Source: Plotosus lineatus
Lineage: Eukaryota > Chordata > Actinopteri > Siluriformes > Plotosidae
Direction of reading: 5' to 3'
Assembly: GCA_024760905.1 (NCBI GenBank)
Contig: CM045733.1
Coordinates: 12,531,001 to 12,595,000, forward strand
DNA: 64,000 bases
Positions 25,323 to 39,474 of the stretch are shown piece after piece. How positions within the stretch are numbered: the stretch's first letter is position 1; each line of letters begins with the position of its first letter. A model generated the notes under the pieces. That model did not search any database. It was given only the letters and a program-made list of their open reading frames with translations, and was not told the origin of the DNA. Made by a program: the position numbers and the translations under genes.

Positions 25323-25594
25323 GGGGGCGCGGCACACCTCCCCTTTCATGGCTGAAGTGCCTTAGAGCAAAGCACCTGACCCCCAACTGCTCAGCGGGTG
25401 CCCTCTATGTGTGGGGCAGCCCACTGCTCAAAGTGTGTGCTCACTTTGGATAGTATAATGCAGAGGCAATAATTTTGCTTTTGGGATTAATGCAGTATAA
25501 AAAAATCAATAATTAATTCCCCCAACCCTACAAAACATATATGGGATATAAGTCTAGGTATTTGTTTTCAGCAAAAAAGAAAATATGTAACAAG

Positions 25595-25627
<33 letters not shown>

Positions 25628-27370
25628 GATGTTCAGAAAGTTGTATTTGGTGTGCATGTGTAAATGTAAAATGTACATCACACTACCATGAAGAAGTTGC
25701 AGCTGTAGGACACTATGTGGATACATTTGTACTAATGTCAGAAGATCTTGAATCAATGAAATTATCGATCTTTTGGACCTTCTTGTTTATTTTTCATACA
25801 AAATAACAGACAAAAACAAATGGCAACTGCGAAACTAGTTACTACATTTTTATATAGATCGAAACTGCTTATTTCATTTCAAAGGGCTGACGGTTCCCAT
25901 AAACTGAGGTAGTGTGAAACAGTGGTTTTGTTACTGACTTTCCACGGGATCGTCTTACAGTCCATTTGAAAATCTGTTTTTGTATATAAATTGTTTTGAA
26001 ATAAAATGGTAAATCGTGGTTGTTTCATTAACTATCCCAAATTTTGGTCAGGTTGACGTAAATGTACTCCACTATAGTACCTACAATCTCTGAAACTTGG
26101 ACATTTGCATGCAGAGGGATTTTCACTGAGTTTTATTTTATTTTTTTTACTTCAGTAGAGTACCAGAAACACTGTGTTTAAATTGCTCAGTCTTCCGCAT
26201 GCTTAGACTGAGAAAACAGTCCCACAACAAAGCTAGCTGAAACCAAACAGAAGTTACTGAGAGCTCGACACACATCTCATCGTTTGTAAAGGCACAGAGA
26301 TCGCATAGACAGAGAAACACATAACTCACTAGATCCAAATACAGAATTTTTTTTAATTAAAGCATGCAAAATACATTAATTGCGAGGCCGTGTGTATTGT
26401 TTCTTAATTCTGGGTTTAAATTGGGGTGTCAATGTTCACAATTCCACGATGACCACAATTGTCCCTCCCCGCAACATGATCTTAGCAGAAGTTGCACTTA
26501 CAACAGTGCTTCTCAAATAGTGGGGCGCAGTATGATGCAGGGGGAGCGCGTATGACCCTGGGGGACATGCTTTTCTGTAATTGTGTACGAGAATTAAGTG
26601 TAATTGTACCTCCACTCCACTAGTTGGCAGTGGCGCTCTCATTGTCACACCATGGTGTAGCGGTTTTTCGTACGAGCAAATGATTTGAAGTGCAATAAAC
26701 CATCCCTCAAACAAAACAGAAAATTTTTTAACAGGAACGAAGAGAAAGGTGGAGACAGACGGAGATATTAAGACATAAATAAGTCAAATGAGTTTAAATA
26801 AGGATTTTTTTACATTTCAGGCACATTGGTGCACTTTAAATCTTTTCTATTACGGATTAAAAAAAATTAATGAAGTTTTTCTTTATTGTAAGTTGAACTA
26901 CAGTATATTTCTTTTTTGTTTTTAATGTTAATAAAGATACAATGTTATGCAGAGGTGTACTCATTTATACACTTTATACACAAATAATACTATTTATGGT
27001 CGCTCGCGGGGTGGTGGTGGTGGTGGTGGGGTGCCTGAAATGTTTTTTTTTCTTCCTAGGGGGGGGGGACCACAGAAAATAACTGAGAAGCACTGACTTA
27101 CAAGCATATCACCGTATTCTTGAATATAGAACTGAATAAATGGAATTATCTCTTCTTCAAAACACCAGACAGATTATTTTACTTAATGCACATCTTCAGG
27201 TTGTACACTACACCTGTGTTGAATTTAATCTGAATGCATCAAGTATTTTAGGATGACCAACAAGCTTCCATGGCGACACGGATGAACACACACAAGGTGA
27301 TTCCTATATCCAAACTTTGTGGGCTCCTGGTTATCATATTTGTGTCCTGCTCCCCTCACCACCACCACCA

Positions 27371-27411
<41 letters not shown>

Positions 27412-28822
27412 AATAGAGAGATATTACATCTACCAGCCACTTCAGCATGTGCGTGAGAGATTAAACTATGACCTGCGTTTCCAAGCTGATCATTTTTGAT
27501 GTCAGTTATTTGACATACACGTTTACGTCAGCTTGCTCACTTTGTCTGGCTCACAGTCTCTGCACTTCTGTTTCTCAGGTCAAGATTAGAAGGTGATACT
27601 GGGGTGGGCGGGGGAGTGAACACCTGCATCAGGAAGCCCCCTTCATACACACAGGAGGCTGTTGCTCATGAGTGTGTGTGTGTTGTAATGTTTGAGAAAA
27701 AGGTGGGGCTGGGGAAAGTCTAGAACTTGGAGTGATGTGAAATGCTTTTAAACATGACACCATGTTAAAATGACACCGTGCATCGTTTACACGGAAATAC
27801 AAGTTATAAATACGTGGTGTGGTTGTGACCGTTTCACTGGTAAAGCACTGGTTAAGATTAACTAATCATGCTTAAAGTGTATAAATAAATAAAAATGCCT
27901 GCCCCCCCAAAAAAAAATCAAAACAAAAACAAACAAAAAAACACACAGACAGTCTATCATTGTTGCCAATACAACTCTTATGATACTTACTGTTGCTATG
28001 GGTGCACAAAAACGTAATCAATCACCGTCAAATGTTAAAGAAAATCAATGAGACAGAGGGGGGGAAAAAACAACAACCTTTCTACCAATCACATTTTCCT
28101 GTTGCTATGACACAACAGGGAATAATCATGTTACATTTTCCTCCTGATATGTCAAAGTCTCAAGATTAAATTTAGCTTCATCCAAAACACCTCAAGCACT
28201 TCAGCAAACAAAATCATTTCTCCCGTACTCAAACCAGGTCACTTCCTAAAATGGTCACTACAGTATAAAAGAGAATGCGAGGTCAATGCTACCATCTCTA
28301 TGAGCTTATGATATGGGAGAGTATTTCCAGTGCAGACGATCAGCATTCCACTGTCTAATGATGTCATCAATTATACAGAACTAATGGCATGTTATTCCTT
28401 TACCTGACAAGATGATTAAGTAAACAGCTTAATAACCTGTAGTTCAGATATACACGATGTCCGACTTGGACTGCTTAGAACATGCTTCAGGACATGAGGG
28501 AGACTGTTCAGTCTACCATTGTCCAAGTGTCCACTAACTTGAAGGCAGTATAGCTCAGGCAGGAGTGTAGTCTTCTGACTGGGGCATGGCAAGTTGACAC
28601 ACCTCTACTATCACTGAAGGGTTTTGTAATGTGCAAAATAAATAAATAAATGAAAATAAAAACTTAAACTAAGGCAAATGATGTTGAATAATTTTTGTTG
28701 TTGGGAATGTTTTTCAATATTGAAGGTGTGGACATGACTAACTTGATTGACATTGATGGAAACCACTTGGGGTTCACAAAACTATAGTTTCAGAAATCGA
28801 CTTGCATGTCATGCTCTCCCCA

Positions 28823-28856
<34 letters not shown>

Positions 28857-31800
28857 ACTCACCTTAAAATCAAAGCTGCACAGACTGACCGCATCTTCAT
28901 CTTTCTCTCTGCGTTTCCGTTTCTGTGGATAAACAAAAGGCACTTATGATTCAGTAGCCAAAGACTTCCATCAGAACCCCCAAATATTCTCACAGAGAAA
29001 AAAAAAGAAAGAATTTCCCCAATACACACTTCTCCCTAAACACTATGAATGTGAAAGGAAAGTAGGCTGGACTTTCTGCTTTTTTTCCTCTCTATTCATT
29101 CACTGTCTGCTGCTTCAGACATGGAGGCCTGAAGGCAGGGTGGCTACTTTAAGTACACATCACTGTCTTTTACACTGTCCCACAAGGAGGCCCATGAAAC
29201 TCAGGAAGGCCATGGTCAGCCGAGGAAACTTAACCCTAGCCGTGCCCCATACTGAACCCCGAAATGCCAGCCATTTATCTGCATAACCAACATGTATTTT
29301 ATATACTGGTTTTACAGATGCCTAAATATTGGATTTACATAAGTAAACAATATGTTATGAATAGCTCTTGTATTCTTTTCAAAAACCTTTTTTTTTTTCA
29401 GGTAAAAAGGGCAACTTCTGGTCACATGACCAGAAATCCAAGATGGCCACCATGCTATGAATCACTCAAACTTAGCTACCCAGGTGACTCTAGCATTATT
29501 CATAATTTTTGATGATGATTTTGTGATAGCAGAATTGTTGCTCAATGCAAGACGACCTGAAAAAGGAAAACAGAATTGAAATATCTATATTTGTCACTTA
29601 ATTACATCCAAATGAGTCGACGTGTCCACCTATGAAAAAAAAAACTGAACTTTTGCCAAATTTAGATACTCGTATAAGTTTATAAAGAATTATGCAATAT
29701 TTCAAAGAATAAAACTTTAAACAGTACATATTATATATCAGTTATAATGTGCAACATAATATTAGTTAATACAATTCCAGGATTCCAAATCGTCTTGGCT
29801 GTCGGTGGACACCCCGGCACACGCACACACAGCAATAACTGTTTCCACTGGTATTTTATTTTTCTGCTGGTGGAGTCAGTGTGAGGGGCAGTGGTGGTCT
29901 AGTGGTATAGGGATCGCTGATCCAAAGGTTGGGGGTTCGAGTCCCACTCTCCACAAGGTTGTCACTGTCCCCCCCAGTGCAGCTCACTGGGTTATCAAAG
30001 GCGGGCCATGTCTCTCACTGTCTATGGTGTGAGGCATGTAAAAGAACCATTGCTGACTTTCGTAAAGAGTAGGCTGCAAAGTCGTCAGTGTGTTTCTGTC
30101 CCTTGCTAAAAAGGGTTGTGACAGGAAGGGCATCCGACGTAAAAACCTCTGCCAAATCAAACGTGCGAATCGGATGATTCGCTGTGGCGACTCCCGCGTA
30201 AAAGGGAAAAAAGCCGAAAGGAAGACACACAGACAGACAGACAGCTGGTGGAGTCAGTGTGCAGTGTAAGTAACTTACTGAGCTACTGCGTTATTTAAAA
30301 AAAATGTTTGGATGTAAATTGTAGTTATTTCACTTTGTGATGCTGGTTTTGTCCTATTACCATTTATGCCGTTGCTTAGGGTCCCACTCTTGCTGTGTGG
30401 TTCTCTCTAGAGTGCACACGGACTCAGTGAAAGAGCACTTTATACTGTAAAACCTGCCCCCGTCTATTTTTGTTCATTACTCTGACAGCTATTGGGTGAA
30501 TTTTACTGTGAAAACTGGATTTTTATGTTATTAACCAATCACATCAAGACTTGGTGGTGGAACGAGGAAGTGCAGGAGTGTGTACAAAGGAAGAGGTTAG
30601 CTAAGAAGAAGTGGGACATAGAGTGGACCAAAGAGAGTAAACAGCAGTACAGGGAGACACAGCGTAAGGCGAAAGTAGCGGTGTCAAAAGCCAAACAGAG
30701 GGCGTATGATGACTTGTATGCTCGGTTGGACAGTAAGGAGGGAGAAAATAATGTATACAGGTTGACACAGCAGAGATAGAGATGGGAAGGATCTGCAGCA
30801 AGTCAGAGTGATAAAGGACAGAGAGGGAAATGACTGATGACAGAAGTGTGCTGGGAAGATAGAAAGAGTACTTTGAAGAGCTGAAGAATGAGGAACATGA
30901 GAGGAAAAAAAAAAAAAAAAAAAAGAGTAGAACAGGTGACCGTTGAGGAGCCGGAAGTAGCAAAGAGTGAAGTGAGAAAAAGGGTGAAGTGAGGAGGGCA
31001 CTGAAGAGGATGAAGAGTGGAAAGACAGTTGGTCCTGATGATATACCTGTGGAGTTATGGAAGTGTCTTGGAGAGGTAGCAGTAGATTTTCTGACAGGAA
31101 CATTCAACAAGGTCTTAGAGACTGAGAGGATGCCGGAGGAATGGAGGAGAAGCGTGCTGGTGTCTATTTTTAAGAACAAGGGAGACGTGCAGAGTTGTGG
31201 CAACTGCAGAGGGATAAAGTTGATGAGCCATATGATGAAGTTATGGGAAAGAATAGAGGAAGCTAGACTAAGGGCAGAGGTCAGCATTTGTGAACAACAG
31301 TTTGGTTTCATGCCAAGAAAGAGCACCACAGATGCAGTGTTTGCTTTGAGGATGTTAATGGAGAAGTACAGAGAAGGTCAGAGAAAGCTGCATTGTGCCT
31401 TTGTGGATCTGGAGAAAGCATCTGACAGGGTGCCAAGAGAAGAACTGTGGTATTGCATGAGGAAGTCTGGAGTGGCAGAGAAGTATGTTAGAGTGATGCA
31501 GGACATGTATGAGAGATGTAAGACAGTGGTGATGTGTGCCGTCGGCGTGACCGAAGAACTCAAGGTGGAGGTAGGACTGCATTAAGGATCAGCTCTGAGC
31601 CTCTTCTTGTATGCTATGGTGATGGACAGGCTGACAGACATGGTTAGACAAGAATCTCCATGAACTATGATGTTTGCAGATGACATTGTGATCTGTAGTG
31701 AGAGCAGAGAACAACTGCAGGAAAATCTAGAAAGGTGGATGTATGCTCTGGAAAGGAGTGGAATGAAGGTTAGCCTCAGTAAATCAGAATACATGTGTGC

Positions 31801-34800
31801 GAATGAGAAGGACCCAGGAGGAACGGTGAGGTTACAGGGAGCAGAGATAACGTAGGTGGAGGATTTTAAGGTGGCGGTGAAGGTGGAGTTACTTTGGCTC
31901 AACAATCCAGAGCAATGGAGAGTGTGGAAGAGCGGTGAAGAAGGGTGTGCAGGCAGGTTGGAATGTTTGGAGAAAAGTGTCCGGTGTAATGTGTGATAGG
32001 AGAGTATCAGCAAGAATGAAAGGAAAAGTGTACAAGATGGTGATGGGGCCAGCGATGTTGTATGGTTTAGAAACAGTGGCGCTGACGAAAAGACAGGAGG
32101 CAGAGCTGGAGGTAGCGGAGATGAAAATGTTGAGGTTCTCTCTGGGAGTGACGAGGATGGATAGGATCAGGAATGAGTACATCAGAGGGACAGCCCATGT
32201 AAGATGTTTTGGAGACAAAGTCAGAGAGGCTAGATTGAGATGGTTTGGACATGTGCAGAGGCGGGATAGTGAATATATGGTTACAGTAGTAGGATGCTGA
32301 GGTTAGAACAACCAGGCAGAAGACCTAGAGGAAGACCAAAGAAGAGATTTATGGATGTGGTGAAGGAAGACATGAAGGTCGTTGGCGTAAGAGAAGAGGA
32401 TGCAAAGGACAGGGTGAAATGGAGGCAGACAATTTGCTGTGGCGACCCCTGAAGGGAGCAGCCTAACATTTGAAAATACACGCATGGGAAAGCCGATGAG
32501 ATCAGCTTTAGCACTGGGAAACGTGACGTAAAGCCGATTAGATCGGCTTTGGGCACTGCAAGGGTTAAGAAGCATCTGCATGTGTAAGTGTGTGTGGAGG
32601 CTCAGCAGGTGGAAAGTGTAACCTGTCTTGTATATGCAGGCTCCCATTTCACAGGAATTCATTACACAAACCTGTCAACAACAACAACAACAAAAAAAGC
32701 ATAAAACGGGCAAACCTCGTTCTCTACTCGTAAAAGCATACAAATAGAGAAGCCCATGAAAATGACTGAGGCCCATATCTGTACATCACCCTTTGTGGGT
32801 ACTGCATTAACACGTGTACAACATGTATGTGTGGGACTAAGCTAAGAGAGACTACAACCAGAAGCTGAATGTGAGCATCAACCACTCGACTGAAGCAAAA
32901 CCAAGATTTCACACCAGCTCTTGTAATGCTTAGGAGGTGTGATGTTTGAATAGCAAAAAGTTGAAAACAAAACTCAAGAGCTTCAAAAAACTTGTGAACA
33001 TACGACTTGAGGGACTAAATCACAAGTTGAAGTTATTAGAAACACCACAGCACTGGGCAACATTTATATGTCCAACAGGGTGCTGGGAGTGAAGTGAGAT
33101 TTTCTTAAACCTATAGATCCGTGGTGGCTCTGTGATTATAGGGATCTGGCTTACTGATCCAAAGGTCGGAGGAGTTGAACCCAAGTACCACCAAGCTGGC
33201 AGTGTTGGGCTGAAGAGCAAGACTCTTAACCCTGAATTACAGTTGTATGAAAAGTGATAGGTCTTTCTGGATATGGACATCTGGCTGTAAAGTAAGAAAA
33301 ACAGAAATAATTGGCTTGGACCAATTCCAGACCATCTCGACATTACCCTCTGCTTCATTATCCTACTCCTACTTATTAATTAGTGCTTGCTTAGTATCTG
33401 ATGCAAAAAAAAAAAAAAAAAAAAAGTTTTCCATCTTGAGGACTAATTCCCTGATCACCACTTCAGCAGATTACAGTATATCGAGCATGGTGCCAAGAGC
33501 AAAAATGCCTTGTTTACATTAAATTAATAATTCTACATAAGTAATTCTATCATGTACAGTACAGTGAACATTAATAGATCAAACAGTCAATATTGGGTGT
33601 GAAAAGACTTTCCTTTTAAAATAAAGTAGTTTTGGGGAACTCAGCACCATCTGTCAATGTGCAGTACATCTTTAAGATATTGTTTCTGATTGGAAAAATC
33701 ACTTGAATCTCGTTGCGTGGAAGATCAGCTCAGTAGAACTCCACACGCCCATCCATTTTGCCACACTTGACAAAATGTCACCCATCAATCATTTCCCTGC
33801 ATGGTTTCTACCTTAAAACTTTTGCGTGAGACAATTTCGTGGGAAATCCACACGTGCGAGTCTTGTATAAAATGATGTGCTTTTATCAGCTATTCAGCCT
33901 AACCTTTCTTAAGAATTCACTGCTAATGGCTCAGTAATCTGTATTCAATCAGCTAGAATAAACAAAAAACGCATTTAGAGTATTCTCTATTCAGAGTCAT
34001 CAGTGACAATCAATCAGACCTTTGATGGAAAAAAAGCTTTCGTTTCTACCTAGAAACTGTTAAACAGAATTGACTGTTTGACTGATTGTCTTTAATGGGC
34101 AGCAGTGATGCTATCTGAGTGAGAGTCAACAGACTGAAAATGCTAGAAACAATCTTTACTGCTACAATATCCAGATGTCAACGTTATAGCATATCATATA
34201 CAACTACATGATGACTTGACTATATTTAATGCATCCTTAATAATTACATTAAACAATTTCTCTAACTTGACCCTGACTTTAAATCATAAACTGTCCCAGA
34301 ACGGAAGCCGGTTGCACAGAGGAGAGTATGGGGAAAAAAAATGAGGGAGATCAGTATTGTGGACTGACGGACTGAAATGGAAAGGAAAACAGTGCAGAAC
34401 ACCCTGTGGCCTGAATATACAATTCTATTTTCATACAGTAGAAGCATCTGCTGAAAGAAGACTTCGTAACATCCTCTCCCATCCCAAACAGAGATGATCC
34501 CGCTGTTGGTTTTGTTTTTATTTCAATTTTCCACTCAACTCAGGAAGACAAAAAAGAAAGAAAAATATATACATATTTAAAATAAAAAAATAAAATGCCC
34601 AGCACATTAGAGATTTCCTTTCTGCTTTTTCCCTTTGTCGAGGTCGCCACAGCGAATGATTGGCACATTTGATTTGGCATAGGTTTTTACGTTGGATGCC
34701 CTTCCTTACACAACCCTTTAGCAAGGGACAGAAACACACTGACGGCTTTGCAGCTACTCTACGAAAGTCAGCAATGGTTCTTTTACATGAACCTCACACC

Positions 34801-37800
34801 ATAGACAGTGAGAGACATGGCCGGCCTTTGATAACCCACTTAACTGCACTTGGGGGGGTGGGACTCGAACCCCCAACCTTAGAATCAGCGATCCAGCGGC
34901 ACAGCAGTCAGAAATTCCCAGCAGAAACACGTATCGAGGTTTCCTATCAAACCTAAACCCCTCTTTCACATGTTCAAGAGTGAAGGCACCATGAAGTGGG
35001 AGATCGACAGGAGGATCGCTGCAGCCTCTACAATAAAGCTGAGCTTTTACCGGTCCATCATGGTGAAGAGGGAGCTGAGCCACAAGGCAAATCTCTCAAT
35101 TTACCACTGGATCTATGTTCTATACCTCATGTATAGTCATGAGCTTTGGGTAGTGACTGAACAAACAAGATCAGGGATACAAGCGGCGGAAATGAGCTTC
35201 CTTTGCTGAGTGGCAGGGCTCTACCTTCGAGGTAAAGTGAAAAGCTCAGTCATCCGGAAGGAGTCAAAACCGCTGCTCCTCCACAGTGAGAGGAGGCAGT
35301 TGAAGGTGGTCCAGTCATCGGATTAGAATGCCTAATCCAAGCTAGAGCTAGAGGAAGCAACTGGGGAGAGGGATGCCCTGGACCTCACTTCTTAGGCCGG
35401 TGCCCCTGCGACCCAAACCCAGAACAAGTGGATGACGAAGCATGAAACCCATGCGTACAAAGATATCTGCGCCAATTTTGCAGAGGAACTCAAAAGTCAA
35501 AAGGTCGCAATTAATTTTCATAAACATTCATTACAATACGCTGTACAAGTAACTGGTTATGGACCACGTCGGACTTCCTTTCCCAGCTTGATAAATTAAT
35601 GAACATGTCTGCTACAAATACAGAACATCAAGGGAAGACATCCATTCATGACTTTGAGGCTACAACTTAAAAAAATAAATAAATCAGGTAGTGTTCAGTT
35701 CATTTTCTGTAACTGCTTCATCCTGATTAGGGTCGCGGGCAGGCTGGTGTCTATCCCAGCCAACTCAGGGCGAGGGCAGAGTACACCCTGAACAGCTCGC
35801 CAGGCCATTGCAGGGCGGACACACGCTGACGGCTTTGCAGCCTACTCTTGTCGAAAGTCAGCAATGGTTCTTTTACATGCCTCACACCATAGACAGTGAG
35901 AGACATGGACGGCCTTTGATAACCCAGTTAGCTGCACTGGGTTGGGGGGGACAGTGACAACCTTGTGGAGAGTGGGACTCGAACCCCCAACCTTTGGATC
36001 AGCGATCCGGCACCTTATACCACTAGACTACCACTGCCCCATCAGGTAGTGTCTGAGATTCAATTACAATATTAACATGTTGCACAGGAAAAACGTATCA
36101 AACTAACTAGGGACTGTTGGCTTTGTGTTACAGAACAGCCACGAATGGAATGAAGTAGAACCAGGATATGACAGTTGGGGACCTATCAGAGTTTGATATA
36201 AAACTTCTGATATTTGTGTGGGTGACTCCTCCCAAGGCTTGACAAGCACGTGTAAGTACTGCATCTGCTTCACAGCCTCAACATTTGAGACTTTTGTGTC
36301 AAGGCCGTGGGCTTTTCCCACCAGGTCATGTCAGGTCTGGTAAAACAGAAGCACTTAAATTGGCAGAAAATATGACCCGAATATGTTCATGTGGCCACAT
36401 TCAATCAATAATTTATATTTAATTAGTAAAATTAGTTCATTAGTAGCTGAAATTCTTAAGGACACTTTTAGCTCCCTAATGACCCAAGACTTTCCTACAA
36501 TGTTACCAAGTTTTTTTGGCCTGATAGCAACACAAGTTGCACAGATTGAGACGTAAAGAGACAGTAAAGACGAATAAAATTAGTGTTAAATCCATGGTTC
36601 CTGCTCTAAACATGAATTAAAAAAACAAAAAAAACCACAAAAGGGAACTAAAAAGGTGACAGAATTAAAACATTAATATTCGTGTAGAACGTGACGCAAT
36701 ACTTTAAACATTCACTAAATTAATCATCAGCGGAGGCTGCAGACGGTACATGATAAACGGAAAGAGGGGGTTACAAGATGTTCTGAGAATGACATGAACA
36801 CACGGTGAGTTAAACTACTTATTCCAGAAGCTGAAACTTGAAGACCTTTTATACACACTTTCGGGTTTATTTCAGGATGTTTTGAAAATCACTGTCTTAA
36901 TATTTGTTGTACTGGTCAAATAGTGCCGGATACTGAGAAACAACATACACTGGAGTGTCAGCCATCAGTTGTGAAATGTAAGTGTTGAATTTTGAAGAAG
37001 CAGTGCTCTGATTGGATGGGGCGCAGGATCGCTGATCCTAAGGTTGGGGGTTCGAGTCCCCACAGGGTTGTCACTGCCCCCCCTCCCCCCCCCTCAGTGC
37101 AGCTAACTGGGTTATCAAAGGCGGGCCATGTCTCTCACTGTATATGGTTAGAGGCATGTAAAAGAACCATTGCTGACTTTCGTAAAGAGTAGGCTGCTGA
37201 GCCGTCAGTGTGTTTCTGTCCCTTGTTAAAGAGTTGTGACAGGAAGGGCATCCGACGTAAAAACATATGCCAAATCAAATGTGCGAATCAGATGATTCAC
37301 TGTGGCGACTCCCAAGAAAGGGAAAAAAGCTGAAAGGAAGAAAGAAAGTGCTCCGATTGGATGAATGCTCTCCAACCCTAGAGATCAAATCAATAAATAA
37401 ATAAGGGCAATATTTTGCAAAGTGTTCATTTTGTTGATATTCATTCGAAAAAATATAGTCACACGAAATGGCAAAAAGTAAAGAAATAAATAAATAGAGA
37501 CGTCAAATTCCTTGATCAACTGACTGTCCATAACATGAAATAAAGGGAAAACAAATTTATTAACAAATGTATTTAGTAGTTCTCAGATATTTTCAGTACA
37601 AAACAAGTTTTCACTGCTTAAACAGTAACCTTATACCAAAAGAAAGAAAAAAAACATTTGATAAATGTCCATAAATTTAAAAATGCTCTAAAAAATATTA
37701 GGGTGGCACTGTAGCATTGTGATTAGCACATCCACCTCACAATAAATTGCCCCATGTGTGAGTGTGAATGGTTGTAAATGTTGGCCCTGCGATGGTTTGG

Positions 37801-39425
37801 TAGGCTGTTCAGGGTGACCCAGTATCCGCTGAGATAGGTACTCTCCCTGCAACCCTAGTAGGATTAATCTGTTTGGAAACTGAGTGACAAAAATATATAT
37901 TCGGTCATCATTCACAGCAGCGTTACGTAATCACAGGCATCTGAGCTTGTGATGTGGAAGAGGGTAGATAGCATTGTTCTACCCTTTACCACATAAACAA
38001 CAGTGTTACTCCAAACTGTAACACAGCATGCACAGAAAGGACGTGGTTGGTAGCTGCTCAGAGGAAGCATGTGTAAACCGTCCCCTCGCTGATAGCTCTA
38101 ATATGAAGGGAAGAGCTCGATGGTGGTGGAAAGTTATACATAAATAAGTGAATACGCATAACACTGAGACACTTGTTTGTGTTCGAGACGGTAACATTAA
38201 ATCCTCTTATAACTTTGCTCAGACTTAACAGCAAAAGTTAGTGTGTACTTTGGAACAGTGTAGGAAAACCCATAAAATCTCAACGTTACAGAACACGCCA
38301 AGGCCATCAGTCAAACAAATCATCAAAGGAAACGACTGGAAATATGTTATTCTATATTAGTCGTCGTCCCCATCTTGGTGCAAAGATGATAAAAAGATGA
38401 GTCGGGTATGTGAAACGTACTCATCCTTTACCTCAATAAGGTTTTGAAGGCAAGATATTGAAGCACCAACAAGACGGTTAATGAGCTCCATGTGTTCATC
38501 TGATGAGTTTAATGTGTGGACGTGTCCTGGGGGGGAAAAGGATAGGATACCTTTCTATCAAAGCAACCATTTGGCACAGGATGAAGACCCCATTTCTCTT
38601 CCCCATCCTGATTCACCTTAAAGGAATGATGGCTAGAGTTTCCCTTGGCCTTCACACACAGTGAAATTCACCTCGTCCTTTTATTTAGTCTCTAATCTGG
38701 CCTTTCTCTTTCTGTTCTTAATCAGGCACCAGTTTACTTTTACTTCAAATGGCACTGCACTGATACAGGAGGAATGGGGGCTTTGTACGTCCTGATGATG
38801 GTGAAAGGCAGTGTTGGATAAAGGAAAGTTTGAGGTATCATAGGATCAGATGCTTATCTAGGACAGCTGGGCCACAGTCATGCAAAAGCATTTGAGCTAA
38901 TAGGAAAAGATTAACTTTGCCTAATGTCTCAGTCATTACAGGGAGGAGCTACTGTAACATGAATACCTAAGCCATCACTAAAACTCGTTTCATGGTCGGA
39001 AACAACCTGCTGACCTTTAGGTTTAACGACTCAAATTTCAATAAAGCTCACTCACTCAATGTTTAATCCCACTAGGGACATCGGAAGGCTGGTGCTTATA
39101 TCAGCTGACACCAGATGAAGACAAGGTACACCTTGAACAGCTCACCAGTCCATCACAGCGGTATACATGCACACCCACAACCATACACACCTCGGGGCAA
39201 TTTGGAATGGTCAATTAGCCTACTGTGCATGTTTTTGGACTGTGGAGGGGAACCAGAGTACCTGGAGAAACCCACGCAAGCACGAGGAGAACGTGCAACT
39301 CCACACAGAAATGCCCGAACTGGGAACTGAACCCAGGACCTTCTTGCTGTAAGGCAGACATGCTAATTACAACGCCACTGTGATGCCCTACATTAAAAAA
39401 ATTATATATATATATAATATACTAG

Positions 39426-39474
<49 letters not shown>

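Noticed and set aside
30601..31329. 242-codon minus-strand open frame
   Set aside because: Antisense of the broken RTE LINE at 30541-32470; composition is Ser/Leu-rich as expected for the reverse of Glu/Lys-rich RT sequence.
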